Shown: piece by piece, positions 47,634 to 56,043 of the stretch
How the letters are laid out: each line of letters opens with the position of its first letter
Numbering within the stretch: the first letter of the stretch is position 1
Assembly (NCBI RefSeq): GCF_006265225.1
Contig: NZ_VDCS01000003.1
Span: 124,001 to 188,000, forward strand
Source of the DNA: Allotamlana fucoidanivorans
Lineage (GTDB): Bacteria; Bacteroidota; Bacteroidia; Flavobacteriales; Flavobacteriaceae
Direction: 5' to 3'
Length of the DNA stretch: 64,000 nucleotides
Notes under the pieces: generated by a model
The model's database searches: none
Seen by the model: only the letters and a program-made list of their open reading frames with translations
What the model was told of the DNA's origin: nothing
Position numbers and translations under genes: made by a program

Positions 47634-48237
47634 GGCTTTGGGTTTTTAATTGTTTGTAATCGGTTTTGGATATTTCCAGTCTGACATAGCCCGATCCAAA
47701 AGATGGACTGATATACTTCGACTGTTTGAGGCTCTTGTTTATTAGACTTTGTAAATCCTGTAATTGCTGCTGAGTTTTGAAATATTGGTTCTTATAGTGT
47801 GTATACCCATCAATAGGTATGTCTTGGAGTTTGGCTAATATGGCTTCATGTTTTTCAAAGGATAGTTCAGGCTGATCTAATACTTTTAACCCCGCAATGG
47901 TTTTGGATGTCTCAGGCGGTTTCCTCAGTTGCCCTCCTGCTTCCTGAAATAACAGTTGTAACATTTCATGGGTTGGTGCGGTCTGTTGTCTTTCAATGTC
48001 TCGAATGATAGCCACCAGAGCATTGATGCGCTTTTTTATGGCTTGCTCTACTTGTCCCAGATGGGATTCCAAAGTATCGGTTGGTAGCATATCATTACCC
48101 TTAAAAAAGTCCATCATATTATTTAAGTTCATGGACTGCGTTACTTTCAGCTCCCTGCAGAAACTACGATACCGCATGGCGACCGAGGCTTTAATGCTCA
48201 GATTTTTAAAGGGTTCATCTTTGGACCATTTTGCCAT
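47596..48237 (-). CDS. mobA: BfmA/BtgA family mobilization protein
   Basis: The 213-residue protein begins WSKDEPFKNLSIKASVAMRY, a ribbon-helix-helix-like DNA-binding start of the BfmA/BtgA family, followed by a long helical part (LGQVEQAIKKRINALVAIIRDIE). Such proteins bind oriT and assist the relaxase. It is the first gene of the mobilization operon; the 400-base region upstream has hairpins suited to oriT. Confidence 0.87.
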   Translation of the reverse strand: MAKWSKDEPFKNLSIKASVAMRYRSFCRELKVTQSMNLNNMMDFFKGNDMLPTDTLESHLGQVEQAIKKRINALVAIIRDIERQQTAPTHEMLQLLFQEAGGQLRKPPETSKTIAGLKVLDQPELSFEKHEAILAKLQDIPIDGYTHYKNQYFKTQQQLQDLQSLINKSLKQSKYISPSFGSGYVRLEISKTDYKQLKTQSHVSNHKPTKNRK

Positions 48238-48645
48238 TTTCCGTGAAATTTTTACCGTATTTACTGGGCTCAGGGTGCGTTTCCGTGAAATCGAAAAACT
48301 CCTTACAAATCACAAACCCGAACAAACCCTTTATTTACAAGGGTTTTGAGAGTTTTTTAAATCTGTAACGTCGCTTAGCGCGTTACCCTCTTGCTATTCG
48401 ATTTCGTCCCGCCCGCGGGACAAAATTTTCATGCAAGCGTTTACCATCTGCATGTCTTTATTAAAAGTAGTGGATTCTTATAAATCCTTCAAATGACGTT
48501 TGGTTGCAATTGGTTTGAAATGCCTATAAATTGTATGCGCTTTAAAAAAATAGCCGTTTAAAACGTTAGATTTCCTGAAATGCCTTCTGTATTTGAAAAG
48601 AAAAAGACCCCGATTATTGAGGTCTTTGATGTTTGGTTTTAAAGT
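48238..48645. other. Non-coding region upstream of the mob operon, candidate oriT
   Basis: Two hairpins lie close together. GTAACG-T-CGC-TTA-GCG-CGTTAC spans 48365-48386 and GTCCCG-CCCG-CGGGAC spans 48406-48421. They stand out from AT-rich DNA and lie about 130-180 bases upstream of the BfmA/BtgA gene. Bacteroidetes oriT sites commonly occupy this position. The nick site cannot be named from sequence. Confidence 0.45.
48598..48627 (-). terminator. Rho-independent terminator after the 48646 gene
   Basis: On the minus strand AAAGACC (48627-48621) pairs with GGTCTTT (48609-48603) and is followed by a T-run (the A-run at 48598-48605 on the plus strand). It lies just after the stop codon of the small gene at 48646-48843. 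Confidence 0.75.
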
Positions 48646-48843
48646 TTAGATTTTGAAAACATACTTGTAATTATACAAATTCCGTATGGCTTCTTCCTCA
48701 AGCATTGTGTCTAAGTTAGTATTGTGCTTGGTGGCATAATCCATCAGATCCTTGCCATATTTCCTTTTGACATCTTCTTTAGAACTCGCTATCAACCGTT
48801 CTTGTGCCTCTTCGTTTAAATCGGTAAAATTTAGGTGTATCAT
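48646..48843 (-). CDS. Small ICE-associated hypothetical protein
   Basis: A 65-residue acidic/helical protein (starts MIHLNFTDLNEEAQERLIAS) with no recognised domain. It lies 12 bases after the DUF6876 gene, is on the same strand as the ssb block and is followed by a clear terminator, all of which support a real gene. Role unknown. Confidence 0.6.
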   Translation of the reverse strand: MIHLNFTDLNEEAQERLIASSKEDVKRKYGKDLMDYATKHNTNLDTMLEEEAIRNLYNYKYVFKI

Positions 48844-48855
48844 AGCTTTCAGGTT

Positions 48856-49236
48856 TTAATATTCGCTTGGTAGCATCAAGGTATCGTTCACAAAAAACAG
48901 TCGTAACGCATCTAAAGGAAAATCGGTTACCCGATATCCGTGTCTTTCCAAAATAGTGTCGTTCCCATCACTGTAAACAATCTCCGCCTCGTATCCTGAA
49001 GCTGTCCGTTTATCCTCGGGCAACCTTTTAAAATCTATCGTAATCCAACCGCTTTTGTATTTCAGGCTCTTGGCTATTACCGAAGCATCTGTAATCAACC
49101 AATAACAGTCGGCAACATCGGCAAGGTATTTCAGCCCATCCGTAAAACGGGTCTTTAATATAGGGATGTGGTAGTACATTTCAGTTCCTGTGAAATGCTG
49201 TAATTGCTTTTCTATTTTATTGACTTGTGTGTCCAT
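48856..49236 (-). CDS. DUF6876 family protein
   Basis: From the ATG at 49236 (MDTQVNKIEKQLQ) the product is 126 residues. The segment YWLITDASVIAKSLKYKSGWITIDFKRLPE and the DAARLFF-like ending (DALRLFFVNDTLMLPSEY) are typical of DUF6876 proteins found on Bacteroidetes conjugative elements. A further upstream ATG at 49281 would add 15 residues. Function is unknown. Confidence 0.75.
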   Translation of the reverse strand: MDTQVNKIEKQLQHFTGTEMYYHIPILKTRFTDGLKYLADVADCYWLITDASVIAKSLKYKSGWITIDFKRLPEDKRTASGYEAEIVYSDGNDTILERHGYRVTDFPLDALRLFFVNDTLMLPSEY

Positions 49237-49324
49237 TGTGGTGTGTTTTAAAAAGTTATGGTTAAAAGGAGGATGCTCCATATCCTTTGGAACACCCTCT
49301 TTCTTAATTGCTGTAAGGGTTGGA

Positions 49325-49663
49325 TTAACTGTTATTTCCTAATAACAATATTTCAGATACGATGACCTCGGTCACATAACGTTTATTACCGTCTTTATCA
49401 TCATAGGCTCTTGTACTCAATTTACCCTCTATGGCTATTTCTTTGCCCTTAGTAACATACCTTTCAATTATGTCAGCCGTCTTGCCCCATGAAATAATGG
49501 TATGCCAATTGGTATCGGTCTGTTTTTCGCCCTGCCCGTTTTTGTAATGTCCATTGGTTGCCAATGACAGTCGGGCTACTTTTTTGCCGTTTTCCAAATT
49601 CGTAATGCTAGGCTCTTGTCCTACGTTTCCAATTAACTGTACTTTGTTTTTTAGTGTACTCAT
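49325..49663 (-). CDS. ssb: Single-stranded DNA-binding protein
   Basis: The 112-residue protein is a compact SSB: STLKNKVQLIGNVGQEPSIT at the start, WHTIISWGKTADIIERYVTKGKEI in the middle and GNKRYVTEVIVSEILLLG at the end. The acidic tail of housekeeping SSB is missing, as is usual for SSB carried by mobile elements. It protects single-stranded DNA during conjugative replication. Confidence 0.92.
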   Translation of the reverse strand: MSTLKNKVQLIGNVGQEPSITNLENGKKVARLSLATNGHYKNGQGEKQTDTNWHTIISWGKTADIIERYVTKGKEIAIEGKLSTRAYDDKDGNKRYVTEVIVSEILLLGNNS

Positions 49664-50418
49664 AATAAAAGATTTTTAAATGCCTACCTTTTGGCAAGCG
49701 GGTTAATGATTTCCCTTTTTGATTTATGGTTCCCGTTTTCAAGAGAATGCAACTAAATTTTAAGGGGTGTTTTGTATGATTTCTTGCGTGCATAGCACTA
49801 ATGGAGAAAGTGGGTTTTGTCAAGACTTTTAGAAAATAAATCAGGAGTGTCTGCAACGTCGTTTTTACCGAAGGGCTAAAAACAAGGAAGTAGAAACCTT
49901 ATTTTTATCTAAAACCTGTCTTGGTCTTGACAAGTTCTATAGGGCATTAGCAGGTTCTTTTAATCCCATTTACAAAGAAGCGTACGGGAAGTTAAGCGCG
50001 TGGAGTCAGTGGGATTAATTTAGAAATGCTTATGTACTGCCTGTTTTTCGATGATCCGAAAAACAACTAAAGGCTTTATCTATTACAAACCCCTTAAAAT
50101 TTGCAAGTCAGCGATTCGGTTTTTAGGAATTTTCGAGAAAGCCCCAAGAAGGGCTTACCGTAAATTCTGTTAAGTAAATCGAAATGATGACTTTCCGATT
50201 ATAAGTGGACTCCATTTCCAATTTTGGATAGAAATGAAGTGCTCCTTTCTTGCTTTGCGGAAAGGGCCAACGCAATGGAAAGACAACATTGGGGATGGTG
50301 TCCAAGACTTTTCAAGAGAAGCTCTTTTTCCGAAATGAAGAGCATCGGAATGAAGGGAAATGTGCTGAACGATTAATTAACATTGATTTCTACTTGAAAC
50401 AAACATTCTAAAAACACC
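49664..50418. other. 755-base non-coding region with several inverted repeats
   Basis: No gene fits here; the open frames present look spurious. Visible structure: TTAATCCCA (49960-49968) with TGGGATTAA (50010-50018), GTTTTTCG (50043-50050) with CGAAAAAC (50057-50064), and AAGCCC (50139-50144) with GGGCTT (50151-50156). The region sits between ssb and a hypothetical gene upstream of ParB, a place where an origin of replication or structured RNA could lie. Confidence 0.45.
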
Positions 50419-50982
50419 TTATTCCTCAAAGAGTTTTTCTTGAATTTTAACTGGTTTGTGTTTATCTATTCTTTTGACTTCCTTCAGTTTGGCCTTTAGC
50501 GCTTTTCTTCTTTTGTCATAAATCCAAATTCTTAGGTATTTTAACAAACCTTGTTCGTGATCTGAAAGTTTTTCGGGAATTATATCCAACATAGCCTCTT
50601 TCATTTCTTTCCTTTGATTTTGGTTATTGAATATTGTAGCATATTGGAACCCACACCAAGTGTAGATATTTACCCATTCAGAAGGCAAAGGTGCTTCAAA
50701 GGTTCGGGGCATCATATAAGCTACCACCTCTGTTATAGACGCCATCTTTTCCCTTTTAAGTTGGCATATCATACGACTTATGGTTATCTTACTTAATAGA
50801 TCCTTTGGAATAGCATCCTGCCATGCAGATTTATAAACTATTATTGGGCTAGTAAGACTATCCATGAGTTCAAAGACCAAATCTTCCTGAGCCTTTTTAC
50901 TATTGGTTGTTTTTATATTATTATTTAGGTTAAGCTCCACTTTAAAACCAAAATCGAACTGTATTGTTTTTATATTTTTCAT
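50419..50982 (-). CDS. Hypothetical ICE protein downstream of ParB
   Basis: From the ATG at 50982 (MKNIKTIQFDFGFKVEL) the product is 187 residues; a longer frame starting at 51069 adds a hydrophobic stretch and seems less likely. It has helical segments and a basic C-terminus (YDKRRKALKAKLKEVKRIDK). No domain is recognised. It follows ParB by 95 bases on the same strand and is probably part of element maintenance. Confidence 0.6.
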   Translation of the reverse strand: MKNIKTIQFDFGFKVELNLNNNIKTTNSKKAQEDLVFELMDSLTSPIIVYKSAWQDAIPKDLLSKITISRMICQLKREKMASITEVVAYMMPRTFEAPLPSEWVNIYTWCGFQYATIFNNQNQRKEMKEAMLDIIPEKLSDHEQGLLKYLRIWIYDKRRKALKAKLKEVKRIDKHKPVKIQEKLFEE

Positions 50983-51077
50983 GATGTAAGTGTTAAGATG
51001 AAACAATAATGAAATGAATGTGAGAGAAAAGAAAAGGGAGCTGAAATGTATTATCAACTCCCCTTTCACAACAAGAG

Positions 51078-52856
51078 CTAAGCGCTCAGTATCTTTACCT
51101 TTTTCTCAAGGGTGGAAATACGTTCCTTTAACCGTTGCTCTCTTTTTTCACGTTCTTCTAAATATCGTGCTTCGATTTTTTCCATGGCATTCTTATGGTA
51201 CGAACGCATAGCATTATAAAACGATATATTAGTAAGGTTGTTGGTATGGTTGCTCTCTCCAAAATGAACCTGCTGGGTAAGAATCAGCCTTATCAGTTTG
51301 TGGAACATTTCCTTTTTAAAGTTTTTCTTGAACTGTTCGGCCAACTTTACCTTGCTCATATTTGATTTCTTACCAAACATTCCAGAAAAGTATTTTTGCT
51401 GGCTCGTATATCCAACATTGTTTTCATAAAGCGAAATTGTAAAGGCAATCATTTCATCCTCTGAAAGTGTCTTTTTGGTGTTGATATAATCTGTTTCTCT
51501 AATCATATCCACAACTTCCTCAAACTGCTTATTGTTTTCAATTTGCTGCTTTCGGATTTCACGCTCCTTAATTTTTTGTATTTGTTCTTTAGGAGTGCAA
51601 TCTGCCATTTTACGTTCTGAAACTGGTATGACATGACTATCCGATGGTTTTGAAGCTGTTTCTAGTATACTTACATAGCAATCTTTATAGCAATATGTTT
51701 CCGGGTTAAACAGTATTCCTTTTACAAAGCCATTTTCACTTGTTAAACTGTATGCTTTGCATTCTTCCTCATAGTCTTTTTGTGCCGATTCTAGTTTGTC
51801 TTGTAAATTTTCATCTGTATAATTGTAGTAACGATACTGTTCTTTTAGACTTTCTAGTGTTGGTGCTTCTGGTTTCTCAATAAGTTCTAAATCATCTAAT
51901 AAATAAACTTTCAAACCATGTTTTTCAAGTGTACTTAGTATGAGCTGATTGTTTTCTTCGTTTGCCCAATATTTTCGTACCTCAGGAATTAACAGGATGT
52001 TTTCCTTTTTCGCTTTTTCTATGAGACTCTTGAATACCTGTTGTTTCTTGGTTGTGTAGCAAACAGATTTTGTGCAAATCATTTTACCCGCCCCAAACAA
52101 ATGCCCTTGATTGACAGCGTTAAATGGACAGATCACACAGGCTCCTGCCTTCGTCACAATGGTGTCATCTTCAATACTGAAGGGTGCACGCTCCAAATCA
52201 AAAGATTGTTCTTGAATTAAACGATCAATCAAATGCGCACTAAACTCCACTCCCATAGTTTCTAACATCATAGCTTGTTCTTGGGGTTCAAAAAGTCCGA
52301 CTCTAACGCCTTGCTTTAATGACATTTTTCCTGAGCGTATAAATTGCTTGAATCCCTCAATTAATCCTGCTAATTTTAATCGCTGACGGATAAAATGATC
52401 ACTTCTACCCAAGCGTTGTGCAATCTCAGCTGCCTCATATTTTTCATTGAGATAAGCAATGGCTTCAGCTTCTTCTGTGGGTTCTACATCTTGGCGTTGT
52501 AGGTTTTCTATAATTTGAACCTCCATAACCTCTTGTTTTGAATACGCCTTAACCATACAGGGTATATTTTTCAAGCCTGCTAGTTTACACGCTCGATAAC
52601 GTCGCTCTCCCATGACAATGACATAATCATCATCTACCTGTCGGACAGTTATAGGCTGAAGTAGGCCATGAACTTTAATACTTTTCGCTAATTCAGCCAA
52701 TAGTTGATCATCAAAGGTTTTTCTCGGCTGTAAAGGGTCTGGTTGAATCTTCTGAATTTCCAGAGATACAATCTCCATTTTTGAGGCATCCTTTTTCTCG
52801 GTTTTTGCAGCACTGCTTGGTGCATTCTTTTTGGTACGTTTTGCTCTTGTTGTCAT
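51078..52856 (-). CDS. parB: ParB/RepB/Spo0J family partition protein
   Basis: The 592-residue protein has a ParB N-terminal domain (about 28-120): IQKIQPDPLQPRKTFDDQLL, the catalytic GERRYRACKLAGL motif and ENLQRQDVEPTEEAEA. A helix-turn-helix region follows (AEIAQRLGRSDHFIRQRLKLAGL), then a long C-terminal part with a cysteine cluster (CVICPFNAVNQGHLFG, CTKSVC). It may act in element partition or in regulation. No ParA is found in the window. Its long C-terminal half is typical of ICE-encoded versions. Confidence 0.9.
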   Translation of the reverse strand: MTTRAKRTKKNAPSSAAKTEKKDASKMEIVSLEIQKIQPDPLQPRKTFDDQLLAELAKSIKVHGLLQPITVRQVDDDYVIVMGERRYRACKLAGLKNIPCMVKAYSKQEVMEVQIIENLQRQDVEPTEEAEAIAYLNEKYEAAEIAQRLGRSDHFIRQRLKLAGLIEGFKQFIRSGKMSLKQGVRVGLFEPQEQAMMLETMGVEFSAHLIDRLIQEQSFDLERAPFSIEDDTIVTKAGACVICPFNAVNQGHLFGAGKMICTKSVCYTTKKQQVFKSLIEKAKKENILLIPEVRKYWANEENNQLILSTLEKHGLKVYLLDDLELIEKPEAPTLESLKEQYRYYNYTDENLQDKLESAQKDYEEECKAYSLTSENGFVKGILFNPETYCYKDCYVSILETASKPSDSHVIPVSERKMADCTPKEQIQKIKEREIRKQQIENNKQFEEVVDMIRETDYINTKKTLSEDEMIAFTISLYENNVGYTSQQKYFSGMFGKKSNMSKVKLAEQFKKNFKKEMFHKLIRLILTQQVHFGESNHTNNLTNISFYNAMRSYHKNAMEKIEARYLEEREKREQRLKERISTLEKKVKILSA

Positions 52857-53390
52857 AATACATAATTTTTAGATTAAACAATATTTGAGCATACACCAAA
52901 CGGAAGATAAAATACCAACACAAAAGGAAACGGAATAAATAAGCAAAGGCTAAGGCTGGGGCTTTATGCCGTAGTCTTTATCAGGTGGTATTTTACGAGT
53001 TTAACTTTGGTTAATATTGTATGATAATTAACTATCTATATAAAATCGATTTTAATGTGAACGCGACAGGATTTGAACCTAATTCTTATCTCTTGTAATT
53101 ATTGAAAATTTTTATAAAATTCTCTTGTATTTGTAGATCGATTTGTTAATCGCATTGGTTTATTTTCTAATTCCCTTCTAGTAAAAAGTCAAAAAACTAA
53201 AAAATGGCAAATCATATGAGCTTAATACCTTAACTATTTTTACGACAATAGCATCAGAAGAACCCTTACACTAGACAAACAACTGAAAGTATTCGTATTT
53301 AATTACTAATTTACAGCTTATTGAACCCAACATTCATGTAATCCACTATTTTGACACATTACCTTTATTTCTTTTTTGTAAATTACAAGC
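52857..53390. other. 534-base non-coding region with a tRNA 3'-end-like remnant
   Basis: AT-rich intergenic region between divergent parB and SRAP genes, so both promoters must lie here. The only striking sequence is the tRNA-like fragment at 53062-53080. No other gene or repeat is supported. Confidence 0.5.
53062..53080 (-). repeat. tRNA 3'-end-like fragment, possible old attachment site
   Basis: Read on the minus strand, AGGTTCAAATCCTGTCGCG is a T-loop (TTCAAAT) with part of the T-stem and the acceptor strand of a tRNA, and nothing of the rest. It differs from the tRNA-Pro in this window. Tyrosine integrases use this part of tRNA genes as core site, so it could be a trace of an earlier integration or a tandem element end. 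Confidence 0.45.
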
Positions 53391-54122
53391 ATGTGTTATT
53401 CAACGGCATTACGAAAAAAAAAAGAACAGATTGAGCAAAGTCTGTTAGCTAATTTTGATGCAGATTTTGAAATTCCATTAGAGTACTTACCGTATTATCA
53501 TTTAAACGGGTTTACACATGGTAATTTGTACATTATTAAAATGGATGAACCTGAAAAAATTTATCCAGCTAGTTGGGGCTTAGTTCCTAATTGGGCATTA
53601 CATAACCCCGAAGGATTTAGAAAAAAAAGCAACACACTTAACGCAAGGGCTGAGAATGTTTTTGAAAGAAACTCTTATAAAGATATTGCTGAGGATAAAA
53701 GATGTCTCATTTTAAGTGATGGCTTTTTTGAACCTCATCATGAAAATGGTGTTTCAATACCACATTTCTGCTATCAACCCTCTAAGGAATATCCTGAGGG
53801 AGATTTGTTTTTGTTTGCAGGGTTATACAATGAGTTAGATGATGAATTATATACTGCCACTATTATTACAGTAGGGGCAAATGCTTTTTTTGCTGAAGTT
53901 CACAATAAAAGAAAGCGCATGCCTTTGGTTCTGGCTGATGATTTGTTTGAAGATTGGCTCGATGATGGTATGAATCAACCGCAATTAAATGAGCTCATGG
54001 CATATGGTTTTACAAGTCAAGACTTTAAAGCTCATCCTGTGACTAGAGAAATATATAAAAAAGGTATTGATACTAATACACCTAGATTCATAGCACCAGT
54101 TGATAAGGGTACTTTGTTTTAA
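53391..54122 (+). CDS. SOS response-associated peptidase (SRAP/HMCES-like)
   Basis: The 243-residue protein has the catalytic Cys at position 2 (MCYSTAL), NARAENVFERNSYKDI with the conserved Asn and Glu, CLILSDGFFEPHH, and the final active-site His in ANAFFAEVHNKRKRMPLVL. SRAP proteins crosslink to abasic sites in single-stranded DNA and shield them. On a conjugative element this can protect transferring single strands. The gene runs toward the integrase, with convergent ends. Confidence 0.92.
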   Translation: MCYSTALRKKKEQIEQSLLANFDADFEIPLEYLPYYHLNGFTHGNLYIIKMDEPEKIYPASWGLVPNWALHNPEGFRKKSNTLNARAENVFERNSYKDIAEDKRCLILSDGFFEPHHENGVSIPHFCYQPSKEYPEGDLFLFAGLYNELDDELYTATIITVGANAFFAEVHNKRKRMPLVLADDLFEDWLDDGMNQPQLNELMAYGFTSQDFKAHPVTREIYKKGIDTNTPRFIAPVDKGTLF

Positions 54123-54219
54123 CTTAGGTTTTTATTAAATCGATTTAAAAATCCTACCTCTGTGGCAGAACTTGTAAAAACATAACTGTCTGAGGTCAAA
54201 ACCCTTCCCCGCTATAACA

Positions 54220-55503
54220 TCATACGATACGCAAATGTCCTTTTTTTATCTCCTTATGTTTTGAATTCTTTTTTGATTTGGACTTCAATTTCAATCTTAA
54301 CTTGTTCATATCCTGACTGATTTTCTTCTCTACTACTCGTGCGTATCGCTGCGTAGTTGATAATTTAGTGTGTCCTAGTAGTTTTGATACCGTTTCTATA
54401 GGCACTTGATTTAAAAGTGCTACCGTTGTTGCAAAGGTGTGTCTTGCAACATGGAATGTTATATTCTTTTCTACGCCACAGCTTTTAGCAATGACTTTAA
54501 GATATTTATTCATTTTTTGGTCACTATATACAGGTAGTAAAGCAAAATTATTTTGGTTATTTGGATAATTCACGTAGGTATCTAAAATTGCTTTAGCTTC
54601 ATCTAATAGTGGAATCTTTGTTGCTATTCTCGACTTTTGTCGTCTCAAATTCAGCCATTGTTCCTCATCAATTCCAGTCACTATGTTTTGTACTGTAAGT
54701 TGCTTAACATCAATGTAAGATAGTCCTGTATAACAAGAAAATACAAATACATCTCTAACCAATCGCATGCCCGGTTTTTCAATTTCAAGGTTCTTAATGG
54801 CGTTTAACTCTTTTTGGTCTAAAAAAGGACAATCGTACGCTTCAAACTTTAGTTTATAGGAGGCAAATGGATGCACTTTTATCCAACCATGATTTGTAGC
54901 TAGGGTCATAAATTTCTGTAAACGCTCCATATGCTTCATAATTCCATTATTTTTTAATGGCTGCGATTTCACTAGTGGGGTGCAATTACGCAGGTAATTA
55001 TCAAAGTTTACAATAAAGGAATAATCCACATTTGTTAATAGTAAATCCTCCGTTTTATAAACTTCTTTTATAAAACGATTTAGGTATTTTTCGGTTGCCG
55101 CATAATTTTTTGCCGTGCCTTTGGCTAATTTTTTTAATTCATGTTCTCTATGATATCGTACAATGTCGTTTAACGTTAACACCGCCTTGTCTTTACCTAA
55201 AAAACGTGATTTTACTGCCTTTGCAGAAATTACCCTGCCCTCCTCTATTAGTTGCTTATATGCGATTTTAATTTTTGCTTGAATATCATCAAGGGCATTA
55301 TTGATGACTTTAGCATACTTAGTACGTGATTTTACACGAGCTCTTTCTAGATTCCAGTGCTCCTCTAAAACAGCTTCTTTGGTACTGATATCAACAGGCG
55401 AACTGTCAATCCATATGCGCGCGTAGATTGGGATAGTACCATCATTCTTGATGGACACTTTTTTTAACCAAAAATGAACATTTAATGTGTGTGTTGTTCT
55501 CAT
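54220..55503 (-). CDS. int: Tyrosine recombinase / integrase of the element
   Basis: The 427-residue protein has an N-terminal Arm DNA-binding domain, a SAM-like domain (about 110-220) and a C-terminal catalytic domain. Catalytic residues visible are HVARHTFAT (HxxR near residue 353), LGHTKLSTTQRYARV with the Tyr nucleophile near 386, and a lysine between. The first Arg position has Ser (CYTGLSYIDV near residue 260), as known for IntDOT of Bacteroidetes. It ends near a tRNA-Pro gene, with GACAC repeats in between. It performs excision and integration. Confidence 0.93.
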   Translation of the reverse strand: MRTTHTLNVHFWLKKVSIKNDGTIPIYARIWIDSSPVDISTKEAVLEEHWNLERARVKSRTKYAKVINNALDDIQAKIKIAYKQLIEEGRVISAKAVKSRFLGKDKAVLTLNDIVRYHREHELKKLAKGTAKNYAATEKYLNRFIKEVYKTEDLLLTNVDYSFIVNFDNYLRNCTPLVKSQPLKNNGIMKHMERLQKFMTLATNHGWIKVHPFASYKLKFEAYDCPFLDQKELNAIKNLEIEKPGMRLVRDVFVFSCYTGLSYIDVKQLTVQNIVTGIDEEQWLNLRRQKSRIATKIPLLDEAKAILDTYVNYPNNQNNFALLPVYSDQKMNKYLKVIAKSCGVEKNITFHVARHTFATTVALLNQVPIETVSKLLGHTKLSTTQRYARVVEKKISQDMNKLRLKLKSKSKKNSKHKEIKKGHLRIV

Positions 55504-55604
55504 TACTTTCGTTTTAAATTGAAGAATCAGTTAAACGAAAGCCAAATCGCTCCGATGGTCAATTATCGTAGCATCCCAAATTTATGAAATTAATTCCTAA
55601 AATA

Positions 55605-55730
55605 ATAGGACACGAAATAGGACACTAATTGATATGCTGTAATTTAGACATAAAAAAAATCAGCAAAAATGTATTTTACTGATTTTTAGTTTTTTAAGTG
55701 TCTTTTGTTTTATTTTGACACCCTATTTGT
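55605..55730. other. Probable element right end (attR region) with repeated GACAC motifs
   Basis: ATAGGACAC occurs twice (55605-55613 and 55617-55625). GTGTC (55698-55702) and GACAC (55717-55721) form an inverted pair closer to the tRNA. Such spaced repeats between an integrase gene and its tRNA target look like integrase arm sites. No matching left copy was found in the window. Confidence 0.45.
55649..55690. terminator. Bidirectional terminator downstream of tRNA-Pro
   Basis: AAAAAAATCAGCAAAA and TTTTACTGATTTTTAG form a long near-perfect hairpin with T-runs on both strands. Read on the minus strand it terminates the tRNA-Pro transcript; it could also end transcription from the element. Confidence 0.7.
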
Positions 55731-55804
55731 CGGGGTGGCAGGATTCGAACCTGCGACCTCCGCGTCCCAAACGCGGCGCGATAACCGGGCTACGCTACAC
55801 CCCG
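55731..55804 (-). tRNA. tRNA-Pro (anticodon TGG)
   Basis: On the minus strand the sequence starts CGGGGTGTAGCGTAGCCCGG and folds into a cloverleaf: acceptor stem CGGGGTG/CACCCCG, anticodon stem-loop CGCGTTTGGGACGCG with anticodon TGG, and T-arm GCAGGTTCGAATCCTGC. No CCA is encoded. It borders the integrase end of the mobile element and is the likely integration target, since its 3' end faces the element. Confidence 0.97.
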
Positions 55805-56043
55805 ATTTGGTTATCTGTAAGCGGATGCAAATATAGTTTTTTTATTCAATTGAAAACACATTTTACAAAAAAAATATTTTCAACAATGACCAACCTCATA
55901 ATAAAAAGAATCTATCAAACCTTAAATTTTAAAAAGATGAAGTAACTTAAAAAAACAAATACTTAAAACTATAAAAAAGACAACACATGCGATGTCAATT
56001 TTATTATGTATTTTAATCTAACTTTAAATCAAAAGAAAAACTA

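Larger units (their letters stand above)
13747..55730. mobile_element. Integrative and conjugative element of the Bacteroidetes Tra type (left edge uncertain)
   Basis: A tra operon, RteC-like regulator, relaxase/mobilization genes, coupling protein, ssb, ParB, SRAP and a tyrosine integrase occupy one contiguous stretch. The integrase ends about 230 bases from tRNA-Pro, a common target for such elements, which sets the right edge. The left edge is placed at the end of traN for lack of a repeat; the true boundary may lie within 13070-13746 or left of the window. Cargo sits at 23.6-45.1 kb between the transfer and mobilization blocks. Transfer genes traO, traP and traQ are not found after traN, so competence for transfer is uncertain. 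Confidence 0.8.

Noticed and set aside
49608-49856. Minus-strand open frame of 82 residues overlapping the ssb start
   Set aside because: It overlaps ssb in another frame, has no family features and is best seen as a shadow.
50123-50305. Minus-strand open frame of 60 residues in the non-coding region after ssb
   Set aside because: It overlaps the hairpins there, has no recognised domain and no clear start context; it is probably a chance frame.
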